Assembly: GCA_012932295.1 (NCBI GenBank)
Contig: JAAONU010000019.1
Span: 20,097,908 to 20,161,907 of the forward strand
DNA length: 64,000 nucleotides
Source of the DNA: Cyclina sinensis
Lineage: Eukaryota; Mollusca; Bivalvia; Venerida; Veneridae
Reading direction: 5' to 3'
Shown: in pieces, positions 61,701 through 64,000 of the stretch
How the letters are laid out: every line of letters starts with the position of its first letter
How positions within the stretch are numbered: position 1 is the stretch's first letter
Translations under genes and position numbers: made by a program
The notes under the pieces: generated by a model
The model's input: the letters and a program-made list of their open reading frames with translations, nothing else
The model's database searches: none
What the model was told of the DNA's origin: nothing

Positions 61701-64000
61701 ATAAATTTACAGATTGATTTTTTCTCTGGAATGTCAACAAAAAAGGTTTTGTAAGACATGACCTAGGGACTTACTTTTGGATAAGACTGATCTATTTCTA
61801 AACTTAACCTAGAACTGATCAAAAGATTCATTCTGAGAAATTTTCATGATGAAATGAAGAAAACGACTTCTAAAGTGTAAACAAAGTTGTTTTTTTATTT
61901 GGTCTAATGACCTAAACTTTTACCCCATGTTACCCTAAACTGCAAGATCCATAAGACAAACATTTTATTTATTTTTGTGCTGATTGTATAGAAAATGTGG
62001 CAAGTAGATTAAAAAAGTGTTGCTCTAATTTGACCCGGTGACCAAGTTTCAGATTCTATGTGTCAAAGTAAATAGTCTCTTATCATGCAGGACCCAGTTT
62101 TAAACTAGTATGAGATATCATCAAGGCAAACATTGAAAAACTTTCATTATCAATGGGTAGAAACTGCCTCTACAGTGTTTACCTATCTTTTAACATTATC
62201 GACACCATTTTTTATCATGACCTGTGTATATCAAGACAATGATTGTTTTTTTTTGTGTGCCAATAAAATGGTTTCTCTATATGATCTGACCTGGAGACCT
62301 ACTTTTTCATGCTCATTGTCAAACTTCTAAAATAACAAAGACTTGATCATGATTAACATTATGACAAAGTTTAATGATGACAGGAAAAAACATGACTATT
62401 TTAGCGTTCTATTTTCATTATTTGGCCAGATGACTTGTTTTTAAACAATGTGTCTCAAATTTTAACTATCCTTAAAGAACCCTCATGCAAACATTTTGAT
62501 TTTATTTTGTGACAATTGTATAGAAAATGTGGGCCTGTAGATTAAATGATCCACTTCTGAATTTAATCTGGACATGATCAAAACAAACATTCTGAGACAT
62601 GTTCATGATAATAGAAAGAAAACATGGCTTCTAGAATATAGAGCATGTTTTTATTTTTGTTTTCAGGATGACCTAGTTCTTCACCCATACGACCCAGCTT
62701 TTTCAATCTTAAAAGACAAACATTTTGATTATTTTTGTGCTGATTGTAAAGAAAATTGTGGACGAAAGATTAACAAGGGTTTGCTTTTATTTGGCCTGAT
62801 TACCAAATTTCTGATCCTATATGACCCAGTTAATAGTTTCTGATCCTACATGAAACAGTTTCAATTATGTCCAAGATATCATCAAAACAAAGATTCTGAC
62901 CAATTTTAAGTATTTTTGGCAGACAATATGGCTTCTCGCATGGTGACCTACATTCTGACCCAAGATGACTCACTTTTGAACATTACCTACAAGTATCAAG
63001 ATATTCTGATAAATTTTAAGAATGATTGTTTCTTTTGAGTGCTAACAAGAAAATTTTTGTTTTAATAATTCCACCAGGATTCCTACTTTTTGACACCTAT
63101 TTATCCATTTCAGAACTCTAGACTTGATTAAGACAAAGATTCTGACAAATGATATCTGGGAAGAAAACATGGCTCCTAGAGTGTACACAAAGTTTCCTTA
63201 TTATTTGACATGAAGACCTAGTTTTTGACCCCAGCTTTTAACTCACTTTTACAGAACGATTGGATGCTAAATGTGACCTGTAGGGTGTTAACAAGGTTAA
63301 AAACTCGTTTTTATCAATGTTAAGAGTTACCAAGAAAGCAAGGGTGGTCCTTAGCTGTTTATGAAATTATCAAAGCAGTGAAATTACTATCATGCAGACA
63401 TGGCAAAATATGACTATTTTGGCTCCAATACCTCTGAAAAGAACGATGAGATCAGGTCGGTTCAGGAAAAGAGTAAAGATTTATTGTCAAGACAAACATT
63501 CTGATAAATTTTCGGAATGACTGTTTCCCTGGAGTGCCAACTGGGTTTTTGTATGATTTGACCTTGGGATCCTTTTTTTACCCCCATCGATCAACTTCTA
63601 CAAAAATTTCAATCTGAGAAAAATTTCATAAAGATCTGGACAAGAATGTGTAAACTATTATAATTTAGTTTTTGACCTCATGTGACGTGGCTTTAAACCT
63701 AAACTGAAGACAAACATTTTCATTACTTTTTGTGATGATAATCTAGGAAATATGACAGTAGATAGTAAACATGTTTTTGTTTTTTATCTGTCCTGGTGAC
63801 TCATCTTACTTACTTATCCTACATGATCTAGTTTCAAACTTGTCCTAAATACCATGGAGACAAATATTTTTGCAGATTTTCTTCATCTTTGGGTAGAAAA
63901 AATGGCCTTTAACAAAGTGACCTATTTTACTCCAAGTGACCAACTTCTGAACATGACCTAAATATATCAATACAAACATTCTGATAAATTTTCAGAATGA
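58721..64000 (+). repeat. Right flank: diverged long-period copies
   Basis: After the last good 133-bp monomer, copies return to the diverged long-period style of the left flank, with 'gtgccaacaaa', 'gacctggggacctac', 'gacccagttaatagtttct' and 'gacaaacattctgat'. A core-like fragment near 59,572-59,720 joins abruptly after a run of A. The last bases are still in the repeat. Confidence 0.75.
63290..63490. other. Unrelated ~200-bp interruption in right flank
   Basis: Between 'gtgttaacaaggtt' and 'tgtcaagacaaacattctga' the sequence does not match the repeat family. It contains 'accaagaaagcaagggtgg' and 'gatgagatcaggtcggttca'. I see no inverted ends, target duplication or coding frame, so its origin is unknown. 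Confidence 0.45.

Larger units (their letters stand above)
15796..64000 (+). repeat. 48-kb head-to-tail repeat locus reaching the window end
   Basis: The locus opens with 'caagagggccatgatgaccc' and 'ttaactcacctgag', the start of a dispersed bivalve repeat family. From there to the last base the same phrases recur in one orientation: 'tgacctag(t/c)tt', 'tgacccactt(c/t)tgaac', 'atatcaagacaaacatt', 'tttctctggagtgcc' and 'gtatgattt(g/t)acct'. The right end lies outside the window. No gene, and no open frame beyond incidental ones of 90 codons or fewer, is present. Confidence 0.9.

Overview
The window looks like a non-model invertebrate nuclear genome, most likely a bivalve mollusc. It is AT-rich, its only convincing gene is split by an intron, and it is packed with dispersed repeats whose wording (for example 'caagagggccatgatgaccc', 'caggtgagctaaaa' and 'aaatatctaagctcca') I recognise from bivalve genomes. 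No bacterial gene organisation, rRNA, intact tRNA or CRISPR array was seen. The species assignment is recognition from memory, not a search.

Positions 1-5,620 are mostly dispersed repeats, including a composite element (about 3,805-5,617) with a core of ~166-bp tandem units. A ~290-bp coding-like island interrupts that core. Positions 5,620-8,000 hold a 32-bp minisatellite, a duplicated intronic segment, and the last two exons (6,874-7,070 and 7,718-7,960, + strand) of a gene with an OB-fold-like domain. A tRNA-like SINE lies in the intron between them. Positions 8,000-12,000 are repeat fragments, low-complexity AT-rich DNA and one short inverted-repeat element (11,578-11,757).

Positions 12,000-15,205 hold, on the minus strand, the wreck of a Polinton/Maverick (adintovirus-like) element. 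It contains pieces of a parvovirus-type phospholipase A2, a retroviral-type integrase and a protein-primed-type family B DNA polymerase. All are broken by stops and frameshifts, and none can be functional.

Positions 15,796 to the end (about 48 kb) form one enormous head-to-tail repeat locus. Both edges (15.8-20.2 kb and 58.8-64 kb) are diverged long-period copies. The middle (about 20.2-58.7 kb) is a homogenised satellite with a 133-bp monomer, interspersed with about two dozen longer blocks (~500 bp) that resemble the edges. Nested segmental duplications of about 0.27, 0.67, 1.04, 1.06, 1.44, 1.6, 2.07, 2.66 and 2.84 kb are visible, and many of these steps are multiples of 133 bp. A local 56-bp array sits in the left flank. 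A 1,018-bp hAT-type element with perfect 8-bp target-site duplications (47,492-48,509) sits in the core, and a paralogous empty site is visible 2,661 bp away.
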